DNA of 64,000 nucleotides, taken from contig JAFZQX010000031.1 of the NCBI GenBank assembly GCA_017620205.1, positions 62,001 to 126,000 on the forward strand, in the 5' to 3' direction. The translations under genes and the position numbers were made by a program. How positions within the stretch are numbered: position 1 is the first letter of the stretch; the number at the start of each line of letters is the position of its first letter. This DNA is from Clostridia bacterium. Lineage in GTDB: Bacteria; Bacillota; Clostridia; UMGS1883; UMGS1540. Positions 17,629-26,649 of the stretch are shown here, one piece after another. The notes beneath the pieces were generated by a model. It searched no databases. It saw nothing but the letters and a program-made list of their open reading frames with translations, and had not been told where the DNA came from.

Positions 17629-18315
17629 TTATTTCTTGAAATAATATCCCACACCGCGCTTTGTTATAATATACACGGGATTTGCGGGATCGTCCTCTAT
17701 CTTTTCGCGCAAACGGCGCACGGTTACGTCAACCGTTCTTATGTCGCCGTAATAATCATATCTCCATACCTTTTCAAGCAGCGTTTCTCTTGAAAAGATT
17801 TTGCCCTGCTGCTCCGCCAAAAACTTTAAAAGCTCAAATTCGCGCAAGGTAAGGTCTATAACGGTTTCGTCCTTTACAACCTCGTATCTGCCGCAGTCTA
17901 TAGAGAGGTTTCCTATGCGCAGGATATCTCCCGCTTCGGTTTCACCCTCGTCCGTATGGCGGCGCAAATTTGCCTTAACGCGCGCCAAAAGCTCGCGTAC
18001 GCTAAACGGCTTTGTTATATAATCGTCCGCGCCGAGCTCAAGGCCCAAAACTTTATCAACTTCTTCGTCCCTTGCCGTAAGCATTATAATAGGAACAGAA
18101 GATTTTTCGCGTATTTTCCTGCACACGCCAAACCCGTCCATACCGGGCAGCATAACGTCAAGCAAAACCATATCGGGCTCCTTTGAAAGCGCCAGGCGAA
18201 GGCCCTCGTTTCCGTCCAAAGCCTCTATTGTTTTATATCCGTTTTTTTCGAGATTAAATTTTAAAATATCTACAATCGGTCTTTCGTCATCAACAATCAA
18301 AATTAGTTTTTGCAA
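17629..18315 (-). CDS. walR: WalR-like OmpR-family response regulator
   Basis: 228 residues. Receiver domain with D9-D10, phosphorylation site D53 (VLLDVMLPGMDGFG) and K in YITKPFS. The C-terminal winged helix ends RTVDVTVRRLREKIEDDP and ITKRGVGYYF. D53 matches the phosphorylated aspartate of Bacillus WalR. I start at the TTG at 18315, because GGAGGTG lies immediately upstream at correct spacing; the longer in-frame reading from 18330 would translate the Shine-Dalgarno itself. WalR controls autolysins and cell-wall turnover and is usually essential. A consensus promoter lies at 18357-18385. Confidence 0.94.
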   Translation of the reverse strand: MQKLILIVDDERPIVDILKFNLEKNGYKTIEALDGNEGLRLALSKEPDMVLLDVMLPGMDGFGVCRKIREKSSVPIIMLTARDEEVDKVLGLELGADDYITKPFSVRELLARVKANLRRHTDEGETEAGDILRIGNLSIDCGRYEVVKDETVIDLTLREFELLKFLAEQQGKIFSRETLLEKVWRYDYYGDIRTVDVTVRRLREKIEDDPANPVYIITKRGVGYYFKK

Positions 18316-18356
18316 GGAAAACACCTCCAAAATTTTAGCTATATATACCTAATATA

Positions 18357-18385
18357 ATTTTATTATATTTCATTAGTGTTGTCAA
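18357..18385 (-). promoter_or_regulatory. Sigma-A type promoter of walRK
   Basis: On the - strand TTGACA (18385-18380), 17-nt spacer, TAAAAT (18362-18357), about 40 nt before the walR start. Confidence 0.85.
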
Positions 18386-18482
18386 GATATTTCTTTAGTT
18401 AAATACAGGTGTTTGTGCCACTATTTACATAAAGGTTTCCGCATTCTGTTCTTGAAAAAATTAAGTAGAGGAGGTAAAAGAT

Positions 18483-19499
18483 ATGAAAAAGAAATTTATA
18501 GCTTTGACGCTTTCGTTATCAGCGCTTTTTCTGCCGCAAAGCGTCGGTTGTTACACCGCAAAAAGCGGAGACACGTTTTGGAAAATAGCAAAGGCGCACG
18601 GCGTTTCCCTGCAAAGCGTGCTTTCGGCAAACGGCAAAACGGAGCAAAGCGTTTTAGAGATTGGCGATACCGTTTTGATACCGGGCGAAGACGTACACAT
18701 TGTAAAAAGCGGCGATACATATTGGAAGCTTTCGAAAGAATACGGCATTTCTTTTAAAGAGCTTCTTTCCTTAAACGGAGCTGACGAAAACACGGGACTT
18801 TTTGTAGGTCAGGTTATAAAGCTTAAAGGCGAAGACGCCAAAGAGCCTTACATAACACACGAAACATATTACATAAAGGCGGGCGACACTCTCTGGAGCC
18901 TTTCTCTTAAATTCGGCGTGCCCTACGCGGAGCTTTGCGCCGAAAACCCCGCGGCAGGCACAAATCTTTACATAGGGCAAAAAATTACATATCCCGTACA
19001 CCATATTCCCGAAACGGCACACCACGACGGCTGCGGAGAATATCTTAATTGGAGCGACGCCGCGCAGTATTTGGTGCCCATAGGCGCAGAATTTACAATA
19101 ACCGATTTTTATACGGGCAGTTTGTTTTGCGCAAAAAGAACTATAGGCGCAAACCATGCGGACTGCGAGCCGATGACAAAAGACGACACCGCCATAATGA
19201 AAAAAATATGGGGCGGCGCGCTATCGTGGCAGAGCCGTCCCGTTCTTATAAATATAGGCGGCAGAACTTTAGCCGCTTCGGCAGCATCTTTCCCGCACGC
19301 AGGTGTGGATTCCGCGCCCGCAGGCGCATATGTTTCATGGCGCAGCGGAGACTGGGGCGCGGGCGAAAACTATGACTATGTAAAGGGCAACAATTTTGAC
19401 GGTCACTTTGATCTGTACTTTCACGGCGCAACTTCTCATAATACGGGGCAGATAAACGCAAACCACGAAAAGAATATTAAAATTGCCGCGGGTAAATAA
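18483..19499 (+). CDS. Secreted protein with three LysM domains and a conserved C-terminal domain
   Basis: 338 residues. Signal peptide MKKKFIALTLSLSALFLPQS. Three LysM domains follow at about 22-68, 72-115 and 127-172, each with a SGDT/AGDT-(F/Y/L)W start; they should bind peptidoglycan. The C-terminal domain (about 190-338) contains KRTIGANHADCEP, PVLINIGGRTLAASAASFPHAG, NNFDGHFDLYF and HGATSHNTG. I know similar sequences from clostridial LysM proteins but cannot name a proven activity; the conserved His/Asp residues would suit a metal-dependent cell-wall enzyme. Divergent from walR, with a GAGGAGG ribosome binding site. The WalR regulon often includes such proteins, but no WalR box is visible in its 150-nt upstream region. 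Confidence 0.88.
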   Translation: MKKKFIALTLSLSALFLPQSVGCYTAKSGDTFWKIAKAHGVSLQSVLSANGKTEQSVLEIGDTVLIPGEDVHIVKSGDTYWKLSKEYGISFKELLSLNGADENTGLFVGQVIKLKGEDAKEPYITHETYYIKAGDTLWSLSLKFGVPYAELCAENPAAGTNLYIGQKITYPVHHIPETAHHDGCGEYLNWSDAAQYLVPIGAEFTITDFYTGSLFCAKRTIGANHADCEPMTKDDTAIMKKIWGGALSWQSRPVLINIGGRTLAASAASFPHAGVDSAPAGAYVSWRSGDWGAGENYDYVKGNNFDGHFDLYFHGATSHNTGQINANHEKNIKIAAGK

Positions 19500-19500
19500 A

Positions 19501-19534
19501 AGAAAGAGAATTGCAAAATGCAATTCTCTTTCTT
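19501..19534 (+). terminator. Hairpin terminator after the LysM gene
   Basis: A perfect 15-bp stem (19501-19515 with 19519-19533) and 3-nt loop directly after the stop codon. The 3' arm itself is T-rich (CTCTTTCTT). Confidence 0.75.
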
Positions 19535-19538
19535 AAAC

Positions 19539-19660
19539 TTTGTTTGCTTGCAAACAAAATATCACTACGTACGCAGTACGGAATATCGCTTAAACCGAAG
19601 GTTTAAATATCGCTTCGCACAGAGCGCGAAATAAAACTACCGAGTTTTATTGATTCGCAG
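19539..19660 (+). repeat. Hairpin array, copy 1: 8-nt linkers at exact 24-nt period
   Basis: Starts with the 20-nt palindrome TTTGTTTGCTTGCAAACAAA. Linkers ATATCACT (19559), ATATCGCT (19583), ATATCGCT (19607) and ATAAAACT (19631) then alternate with 16-nt, mostly palindromic blocks. Direct repeat of the array at 21186; together they flank the gene at 19697-21163. Confidence 0.85.
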
Positions 19661-19696
19661 TTAAACTTTCCATCGGAAAGCAAACAGCGTCTGTTT

Positions 19697-21163
19697 TTAT
19701 TCCTGATAAAAATACTCCGTGCTCATTGTAGGCTTTAGCGAGCCGTTCCAATAATAAATTTTTATTGTTTTGACTTTTCCCGGGTTTACAAAATTTTGAA
19801 TGTTGACTGTTTCCGCTGTTTTGTCGGAGGACAGCGCAGCAACGCACAGTACTTTTCCGTTTTTGTCGTAAGCGCATAATATCGTAATTTCCGGAAGCGG
19901 CACGCTATGGTTAAGCGTTATTTTTTTTATACGTTTTTCCTTTCCGGAATATTGGTCTGTTATTTCGTCATATTTATCATACTCGCCATACTCGCACGTA
20001 ATATCAATTGTCTTATTATTCTCAAGCCTCGGAGTAATTACAATGTTTTCAGGCTGATTATAAATATCTATACATTGGCGAGGGTCTGACGACACAATTT
20101 CTCCGTTTGTTGAAGATACTATTGGGTAAGCAACATTTGCCTGAAGTAGTTCTCCGTTAGAATAAAAATCATTTGCATAATCGCCTAAGCCCCAGGAAAG
20201 TATTGCCTGCGAAGCGTCTGTGCGGACGGGAATTAAAAATTCTGCCGAACGCGTGCCTTTTTTTAGCGTAATTACATCTTCCCCTAACCAATATGAAGCG
20301 GAAGACAGACGCACTTTATATGTTTGGTCACACTCCGGGGCAGGACACTCTTCGGGCAACATAAGCGTACCGTGAACTGTCTTAAAGTCAGACGTCAGGT
20401 AAAAATTTACATCTTTTATATCGTTATTCTCCACTGCAAATTTTGTTCCGCGGACGGTATCCTTATAAAAGCTTTTTTGTATATCAACATACAGCTGCAT
20501 TTCATATTCCTGACCGCTTATTACGTTTAAAGAATACTGCGCTTCGCTTTGTCCCGCTTCACATGTGCAGGAAGTTTTTGCGACAAATTCATCACTTACC
20601 GCATAAATGGTAAAAACTTCATCATGAGCACACGGGGGAGACAAAACAATTTTACCGCCGATACTGTAAAACAAATTACAAGGTACAGAAATGTCCTCTG
20701 TTACGTTATAGCCATTTTTAAGACTGCCGATGTTTGTTTTTCTTGTCCAAGAAGACATTCCATAAGCGGTTTCCAGGTATGCCGCAACAGAAACTGTCGG
20801 ATTTGTCTTGCCGTCAACAAGACCAACAAGCTCATCATAAGTAAAGCTATATGTTGCAGAAGTTTCGCCTTCTTTAATCTCAACTTTATGCTCTCGTTTA
20901 CCGTTTAATTTTAAATCCGTCACTTCATCGTCGGGACGTTTTTGTTCCGGCCAACGGAAACCGGCTTTACCACCCCCGGAACCGCTTCCTCCGGATGATG
21001 ATCCTGATTCTATATCTTTGACTACTACAACAGCTTTTATCCCTCCTGCGGGCGCAGGCTGTGAAATAGTAACTGTCCCTGTCAAAACGCCATAATCATT
21101 CTCCGCATAAACAAAAGAAGAACTCATTATCAAAGCCAAAACAATTACTAATACTTTTTTCAT
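19697..21163 (-). CDS. Secreted protein with repeated beta domains, unknown function
   Basis: 488 residues. Signal peptide MKKVLVIVLALIMSSSFVYA. The rest appears to hold three related beta domains opening with similar strands: VLTGTVTISQPAP, IGGKIVLSPPCA and VHGTLMLPEECP. The same domains close with similar strands: GETSATYSF, GQSEAQYSL and GTRSAEFLI. A Gly/Ser linker (SGSSSGGSGSGGG) sits inside the first domain. The C-terminus (VKTIKIYYWNGSLKP) resembles the closing strand module found in many clostridial surface proteins. Probably an exported adhesin- or scaffold-like protein; no catalytic motif is seen. It is bracketed by two direct-repeat hairpin arrays, and no promoter is visible upstream except within the array. 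Confidence 0.82.
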   Translation of the reverse strand: MKKVLVIVLALIMSSSFVYAENDYGVLTGTVTISQPAPAGGIKAVVVVKDIESGSSSGGSGSGGGKAGFRWPEQKRPDDEVTDLKLNGKREHKVEIKEGETSATYSFTYDELVGLVDGKTNPTVSVAAYLETAYGMSSWTRKTNIGSLKNGYNVTEDISVPCNLFYSIGGKIVLSPPCAHDEVFTIYAVSDEFVAKTSCTCEAGQSEAQYSLNVISGQEYEMQLYVDIQKSFYKDTVRGTKFAVENNDIKDVNFYLTSDFKTVHGTLMLPEECPAPECDQTYKVRLSSASYWLGEDVITLKKGTRSAEFLIPVRTDASQAILSWGLGDYANDFYSNGELLQANVAYPIVSSTNGEIVSSDPRQCIDIYNQPENIVITPRLENNKTIDITCEYGEYDKYDEITDQYSGKEKRIKKITLNHSVPLPEITILCAYDKNGKVLCVAALSSDKTAETVNIQNFVNPGKVKTIKIYYWNGSLKPTMSTEYFYQE

Positions 21164-21185
21164 TTTATCGCGCCTCCTTTTTATC

Positions 21186-21310
21186 TTTGTTTGCCTGCAA
21201 ACAAAATATCACTCCGTACACAGTACGGAATATCGCTTAAACCGAAGGTTTAAATATCGCTTCGCGCCACGCGCGAAATATAACTTTGAGTTTTATTGCT
21301 TCGCAGGTTT
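21186..21310 (+). repeat. Hairpin array, copy 2: 8-nt linkers at exact 24-nt period
   Basis: Palindrome TTTGTTTGCCTGCAAACAAA, then linkers ATATCACT (21206), ATATCGCT (21230), ATATCGCT (21254) and ATATAACT (21278), spaced exactly 24 nt. Between them are blocks such as CCGTACACAGTACGGA and TAAACCGAAGGTTTAA. About 88% identical by eye to copy 1 and in the same orientation. Confidence 0.85.
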
Positions 21311-21365
21311 TTTCTTCACGTTCTTCATTAAATTCAGAACGCAAATTTGTATTTCATATTTTCCC

Positions 21366-21392
21366 TTGCCTTTTTTGCGGTCTGCGCGATTT
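21366..21392 (-). repeat. Stop-codon-adjacent repeat core after polC
   Basis: Reading leftward from the polC stop: AAATCGCGCAGACCGCAAAA, a match to the core GCACAGACCGCAAAA found after serS, spo0A, rubrerythrin and pgsA. The element appears truncated here. Confidence 0.6.
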
Positions 21393-24300
21393 TCACATCC
21401 CGGCAAACATATCCATCTGAGAACTCTCGGTCATACCTTTTAGTACTCCCGCGTTTTTCATGGTTTCAACAACGGCTTTTGTAATTCCGCAGCGGTTTAC
21501 CATATCGTCAATAGCCATAAACTCACCGTTTTCGCGCTCTTTCGCTATGCTCTCCGCGGCAGCTGTGCCGAGGCCGGGCAAAGCGTTTAAGGGCGGCAGA
21601 ATTTTGCCGTCAAGCTCTTTAAATTTTGACGAATGCGACTTATAAAGGTCTATGGGGCAAAACTCTATGCCGCGGGCGTACATCTCTATGCAGACCTCAA
21701 GAATCGTTATCATATCGCTGTCTTTCTGCGTCGTCTTTTCCTTTGAGGCAAGCATCTTTATATTCTCTCTCGCCTTGTCGATGCCCTTGCACATTATTTC
21801 ATAGTCAAAGCTGTCCGCGCGCACGGAAAAATATGTCATATAAAACTGCAGGGGATAGTGAACCTTATAATATGCAATCCTGAAAGCCATTGTAACATAC
21901 GCCACGGCGTGCGCCTTCGGGAACATGTATTTTATCTTTTTACAGGACGCTATATACCACTCCGGCACGCCTTTTTCGCGCATAAGGTCTTCCCACTCGG
22001 GCGTGAGGCCTTTGCCTTTTCTTACCGCCTCCATTATCTTAAACGAATCGGACGGCGGCAGGTTTTGCTTTATTAAATAAATCATAATATCGTCACGCGT
22101 ACAGATACATTCCGCGAGCGTACACGTGCCGCCGCGCACCAAATCCTGCGCGTTGTTTGTCCAAACGTCCGTACCGTGCGACAATCCGCTTATGAGGATA
22201 AGCTCCGAAAACGTTGTGGGCTTTGTTTCAAGAAGCATCTGCCTTACAAAGCGCGTTCCGAATTCCGGCACCGCGAAAGTGCCGACCTTGCTGTTTATAT
22301 CCTCTTCCGTAACGCCGAGCGCCTCAGTGCCGGTGAAAAGCGACATTGTGTCTTTATCGTCAAGCGGTATTTCGCGCGCGTTTGTGCCCGTTAAATCCTC
22401 AAGCATTTTAATAACGGTCGGGTCGTCGTGCCCGAGTTGGTCAAGCTTTAAGAGGTTTTTGTCTATTGAGTGATAATCAAAATGCGTTGTAATTATATCG
22501 ATTCCGCTTTTATCTGCCGGGTGCTGAACGGGAGTAAATTCATGAATATCGTGACCTTTAGGCAGGATTATAACGCCGCCCGGGTGCTGGCCCGTTGTGC
22601 GCTTAACGCCCGTACATCCGTCAACAAGGCGCTGCATGTCTGCTTTTCCGAGCGACTGACCGCGCTCCTCAAAATAGTTTTTAACAAAGCCGAATGCCGT
22701 TTTGTCCGCGACCGTGCCTATGGTTCCCGCGCGGAAAACGTGTCCCTTGCCGAAAATAACTTCCGTATATTTATGCGCTCTCGCCTGGTATTCACCCGAA
22801 AAGTTAAGGTCAATATCGGGCTCTTTGTCACCGTTAAAGCCGAGAAACGTTTCAAACGGTATATCGTGCCCGTCTTTATTCATTTTAGCGCCGCATTCGG
22901 GGCAGTCTTTATCGGGCAAGTCACAGCCCGAGCTTAAAGCCGCGTCCAGAATAAATTCGCTGTGGCGGCACGCGGGGCATACATAGTGCGGCGGCAGGGA
23001 ATTAACCTCCGTTATATCCGTTAAAAACGCCACCAAAGACGAGCCTACGCTGCCGCGCGAACCTACGAGATAACCGTCCTCGTTTGACTTTTTAACGAGC
23101 TTGTGCGCTATCATATACATAACGGCAAATCCGTTTTTAATAATACTGTCAAGCTCCGCCGTCATGCGGCTTTCAACGATTTCGGGCAGCGGAGAGCCGT
23201 AAATATGCTCCGCCTTTTCGCGGCACATGCGCTTTATATCCTCATCCGTGCCCTCGATAACGGGCGGACATTTTTCTTTCGGAACGGGGCGTATATCCTC
23301 TATCATATCGGCTATTACGTGCGTATTGTCGATTACAACGCGCCGCGCGGTTTCTTCGTCTAAATAGTCAAATTCCTTTAGCATTTCCTCCGTTGTTCTG
23401 AAATACAGCGGCGCCTGATAGTCGGCGTCCGCGAATTTCTGCCCCGCCATAAGAATTCTTCTGAAAACCTCATCCTCAGCGTTTAGAAAATGCACGTCGC
23501 CCGTAGCTACAACGGGTTTACCGTATTTTTTACCGAGCTCAATTATCTTTTTGTTGTAGTTTTGAAGCTCTTCTATGCCCGAAACCTCGCCGTTTCTTAT
23601 CATAAACGTATTGTTTCCGATAGGCTGGATCTCGAGATAGTCATAAAATTTGCTTATCTTTTCTATCTCTTTCGCGTCCGCGCCTGTGTGCAGAGCGCGA
23701 TACAGCTCGCCCGCTTCGCAGGCGGAGCCCAGTATCAGCCCTTCTCTGTGCTTTAAAAGCTCCGATTTCGGTATTCTCGGCGTTCTTTTAAAGTATTTTA
23801 AATGGGACATTGAAACGAGCTTATAAAGATTTTTAAGACCCGTCGAGTTCTTTGCCAGAATTATTATATGATACGATTTGAGCGCGCCTATATCGCCTTT
23901 TCTTGACAGCTTTTCGTCAATTTCGGAAAGATTTGAAACGCCGTCCTTTGAAAGCATTTCAGAAAGCTTTTTCCATATCCCCGCCAAAACCTCAGCGTCG
24001 TTTACAGCTCTGTGGTGCTCGGGGTTCGGCACACCGAAATATTTTGCCATAACGTCGAGTTTATGCTTTTTTGTGTCTGTTATTAAAACGCGGCAAAGCG
24101 CAAGTGTGTCAAGATACTGCAAAGCGGTGCTTTTTCCGCTTCTTCTCAGTACCTCACGGATAAAGCCCGTGTCAAACTCCGCGTTGTGCGCTATAAGCGG
24201 CGCAGAGCCGCAAAATTCCATAAAGGCCGTAACCGCATCTTCCGGCTTCGGCGCGCCTTTTACCATTTCGTCCGTAATGCCCGTAAGCTCTATAATACGC

Positions 24301-25604
24301 GGCGGAATTGGCTTTCCGGGGTCGACAAAGGTTGAAAAAGCGTCGATCACTTCTCCGTCCTTTAATTTGACCGCGCCTATCTCCGTTATTTCCTCACTCT
24401 GCGGAGAAAGACCCGTGGTTTCTATGTCAAATATAACGATTTCGCCCGTGAGAGGATGGCTGTCGCCTTTATATATAACGTTATCGCAGTCGTTTACGAG
24501 ATACCCTTCCGTGCCGTAAATTATTTTTATGCTGTCGTCCTTTTCGTGAAACGCTTCGGGGAATGCCTGAACTACGCCGTGATCCGTAATCGCTATGGCG
24601 CTGTGACCGTACTGCTTTGCGCGTTTTACTAAGTCTTTGGCGCTTGCCATGCCGTCCATTGTGCTCATTTTTGTGTGAGCGTGAAGTTCTATTCTCTTTT
24701 TTTCCGCATTGTCCTCTTTAAGCTCTTTTTTTGCTTTTACTATATCGCGCGCAAGGATAGTAACCTCGTTTTCAAAGCGGTCAAATTCAGCGTCTCCGCG
24801 AACTTTAACGTAAATACCCTTTTTAAAATCGCCTTTGATATTCTCAAACTGCGTGTTTTTTATGAAAAACTTGCAGATCATGGCTCCGCTGTCATCTTTT
24901 ATATAAAACGTTACGATCTTTTTGTCGTTTTTAATATCGCGCGTGTCAAGAAAGAAAACTTCGCCCTCAATTATAACTCTGCCGCTGTCTTCCCTTATTT
25001 CGCTAATGTTTATATTACTGCCCGTTACCGGCTTGCCTAAATATATTTCATCGTTTGCCCTCTCCTTCGGTGCGTCCGTTTTTTGCGGTTTCGGCGCAAA
25101 ATATACGGGTTCCGGATTATATTCTACCTCTCCGAGCTCTTCGGAAAGGTCTATTTCCGCGTCAAAATTCCATCGGCGCATTATCTTTGCCATTTCGTCC
25201 AAAACTTTATGCTTACGGAGAAGCTCTCCGCAGCCGTGCTTTATCTTAATAGAAAGCTTCCCGTTTGAACATTCCCAATCGCAGCCCTCAAAGATATATT
25301 TATTCATGGGGTTTTTATCGCAGAGCTCACCCAGAATATATTCTTTTCCTATACATCCGAAACGCTCCGCGGTCATTTCGTCAAAAACGGTCTTAATGCT
25401 TATTCCGTTTAAAACATACGCGCGCGTAATCTCCGTTTTAAGCGCCGATATTTCTTTATAAGGCAAAGGAGAGCATAGCTTCAAAACGAAGTCCATGCTC
25501 CTTGATTCCATATCTATTTTAAGCGCGCAAACGGCGCTGTTACGAAGATTTTCGGGAATTTTTGCTTCCGAAAAAACCTCGCAAATTCTTTTTTCGTTAC
25601 TCAT
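21393..25604 (-). CDS. polC: PolC-type DNA polymerase III alpha subunit
   Basis: 1403 residues, normal for PolC. Order: N-terminal domain, OB fold (about 205-290), PHP domain start (RIELHAHTKMSTMDG near 305), inserted proofreading exonuclease with FDIETTGLS near residue 392, rest of PHP, then a PolC-specific zinc motif (YVCPACRHSEF and DCPECGAKM). The palm carries GDKEPDIDLNFSGEYQ, followed by the fingers and thumb. It is the replicative leading-strand polymerase of low-GC Gram-positives with built-in 3'-5' proofreading. Its ATG overlaps the 3' end of ispG by 8 nt, completing a gyrB-gyrA-ispG-polC run. Confidence 0.97.
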   Translation of the reverse strand: MSNEKRICEVFSEAKIPENLRNSAVCALKIDMESRSMDFVLKLCSPLPYKEISALKTEITRAYVLNGISIKTVFDEMTAERFGCIGKEYILGELCDKNPMNKYIFEGCDWECSNGKLSIKIKHGCGELLRKHKVLDEMAKIMRRWNFDAEIDLSEELGEVEYNPEPVYFAPKPQKTDAPKERANDEIYLGKPVTGSNINISEIREDSGRVIIEGEVFFLDTRDIKNDKKIVTFYIKDDSGAMICKFFIKNTQFENIKGDFKKGIYVKVRGDAEFDRFENEVTILARDIVKAKKELKEDNAEKKRIELHAHTKMSTMDGMASAKDLVKRAKQYGHSAIAITDHGVVQAFPEAFHEKDDSIKIIYGTEGYLVNDCDNVIYKGDSHPLTGEIVIFDIETTGLSPQSEEITEIGAVKLKDGEVIDAFSTFVDPGKPIPPRIIELTGITDEMVKGAPKPEDAVTAFMEFCGSAPLIAHNAEFDTGFIREVLRRSGKSTALQYLDTLALCRVLITDTKKHKLDVMAKYFGVPNPEHHRAVNDAEVLAGIWKKLSEMLSKDGVSNLSEIDEKLSRKGDIGALKSYHIIILAKNSTGLKNLYKLVSMSHLKYFKRTPRIPKSELLKHREGLILGSACEAGELYRALHTGADAKEIEKISKFYDYLEIQPIGNNTFMIRNGEVSGIEELQNYNKKIIELGKKYGKPVVATGDVHFLNAEDEVFRRILMAGQKFADADYQAPLYFRTTEEMLKEFDYLDEETARRVVIDNTHVIADMIEDIRPVPKEKCPPVIEGTDEDIKRMCREKAEHIYGSPLPEIVESRMTAELDSIIKNGFAVMYMIAHKLVKKSNEDGYLVGSRGSVGSSLVAFLTDITEVNSLPPHYVCPACRHSEFILDAALSSGCDLPDKDCPECGAKMNKDGHDIPFETFLGFNGDKEPDIDLNFSGEYQARAHKYTEVIFGKGHVFRAGTIGTVADKTAFGFVKNYFEERGQSLGKADMQRLVDGCTGVKRTTGQHPGGVIILPKGHDIHEFTPVQHPADKSGIDIITTHFDYHSIDKNLLKLDQLGHDDPTVIKMLEDLTGTNAREIPLDDKDTMSLFTGTEALGVTEEDINSKVGTFAVPEFGTRFVRQMLLETKPTTFSELILISGLSHGTDVWTNNAQDLVRGGTCTLAECICTRDDIMIYLIKQNLPPSDSFKIMEAVRKGKGLTPEWEDLMREKGVPEWYIASCKKIKYMFPKAHAVAYVTMAFRIAYYKVHYPLQFYMTYFSVRADSFDYEIMCKGIDKARENIKMLASKEKTTQKDSDMITILEVCIEMYARGIEFCPIDLYKSHSSKFKELDGKILPPLNALPGLGTAAAESIAKERENGEFMAIDDMVNRCGITKAVVETMKNAGVLKGMTESSQMDMFAGM

Positions 25605-26649
25605 TTTTATCCGCTTTCTCTATTTCTTCAAATAAAACGTTTAAAATTTCACTTTCGGGCAGCTTTCTGATTATTTCGCCCTTTTTGAATAAAACGGCGC
25701 AGTTATCTCCGCCCGCTATGCCAAAATCTGCTTCGCGTGCTTCGCCCGGGCCGTTTACGGCGCAGCCCATAACGGCAACCGTAATGGGCGCTTTTACCGT
25801 TTCAAGCCTTTTTTCAACGGCTTTGGCTATCGGAAACAGATTTATCCTGCATCTGCCGCATGTAGGACATGAAACAAGTCTCGCGCTTTTTGAAAGATTT
25901 AAAGCCGCGAGTAATGCCTTGCCCGCGCGGACCTCTTCAACGGGGTTTGCTGTTAAAGACACTCTTATTGTGTCGCCAATGCCCGATAAAAGCAGGCCGC
26001 CTATGCCCGCCGCGGATTTTATAATACCGCCGTATTCCGTTCCCGCTTCCGTAACGCCGAGATGCAAAGGATAATCGCACTCCTCCGCCATCATCTTATA
26101 TGCTTCATACGTTTTGGGAACGTCCGAGGCTTTAAGGCTTATAACTATATCCTTCATACCACATTCCTCTAAAAGAGATACGTGATATTTTGCACTTTCA
26201 ACCATTGCGCGCGGAGTATTGCCGTATTTTTCGCAAAATTCGCGCTCGAGCGAACCCGCGTTTACGCCTATGCGTATGGGAACTTTTCGCTCCATGCACT
26301 TTTCCGCAACAAGGCGAACTCTTTCCTTATCGCCTATGTTTCCGGGGTTTATGCGTATTTTGTCTATGCCGCCTTCTATGCTTTTAAGCGCCAGACGGTA
26401 GTCAAAATGAATATCGGCAACTATAGGCACCTTTACGTTTGCTTTAATTTCCGCAACGTTTTCAGCCGCCTTCATATCGGGCACGGTAAAGCGCACTATG
26501 TCCGCGCCCGCCGCAGAAAGCTCGTTTATCTGCGCAATTGTAGATGCGGCGTCCTGCGTATACGCAGTCGTCATAGACTGCACCAAAACGGGATTTTCAC
26601 CGCCTATTTTTTTATTGCCTATTTTAACCTCTAAGCTTTTTCTTCTCAT
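25597..26649 (-). CDS. ispG: IspG, 4-hydroxy-3-methylbut-2-enyl-diphosphate synthase
   Basis: 350 residues. Penultimate enzyme of the MEP isoprenoid pathway, converting MEcPP to HMBPP with a [4Fe-4S] cluster. The cluster ligands are visible: SCPTCGRCRINLF near residue 263 and GCAVNGPGEAREAD near 297. TIM-barrel half begins KSLEVKIGNKKIGGENPVLVQSM. Its start overlaps the gyrA stop (ATGA) and its end overlaps the polC start, so translation of the three genes is probably coupled. Confidence 0.96.
   Translation of the reverse strand: MRRKSLEVKIGNKKIGGENPVLVQSMTTAYTQDAASTIAQINELSAAGADIVRFTVPDMKAAENVAEIKANVKVPIVADIHFDYRLALKSIEGGIDKIRINPGNIGDKERVRLVAEKCMERKVPIRIGVNAGSLEREFCEKYGNTPRAMVESAKYHVSLLEECGMKDIVISLKASDVPKTYEAYKMMAEECDYPLHLGVTEAGTEYGGIIKSAAGIGGLLLSGIGDTIRVSLTANPVEEVRAGKALLAALNLSKSARLVSCPTCGRCRINLFPIAKAVEKRLETVKAPITVAVMGCAVNGPGEAREADFGIAGGDNCAVLFKKGEIIRKLPESEILNVLFEEIEKADKNE

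Noticed and set aside
19539-21310. Possible CRISPR arrays (24-nt regular spacing)
   Set aside because: The repeated part is only 8 nt, the 16-nt intervals are palindromes rather than unique spacers, and no cas genes are present.
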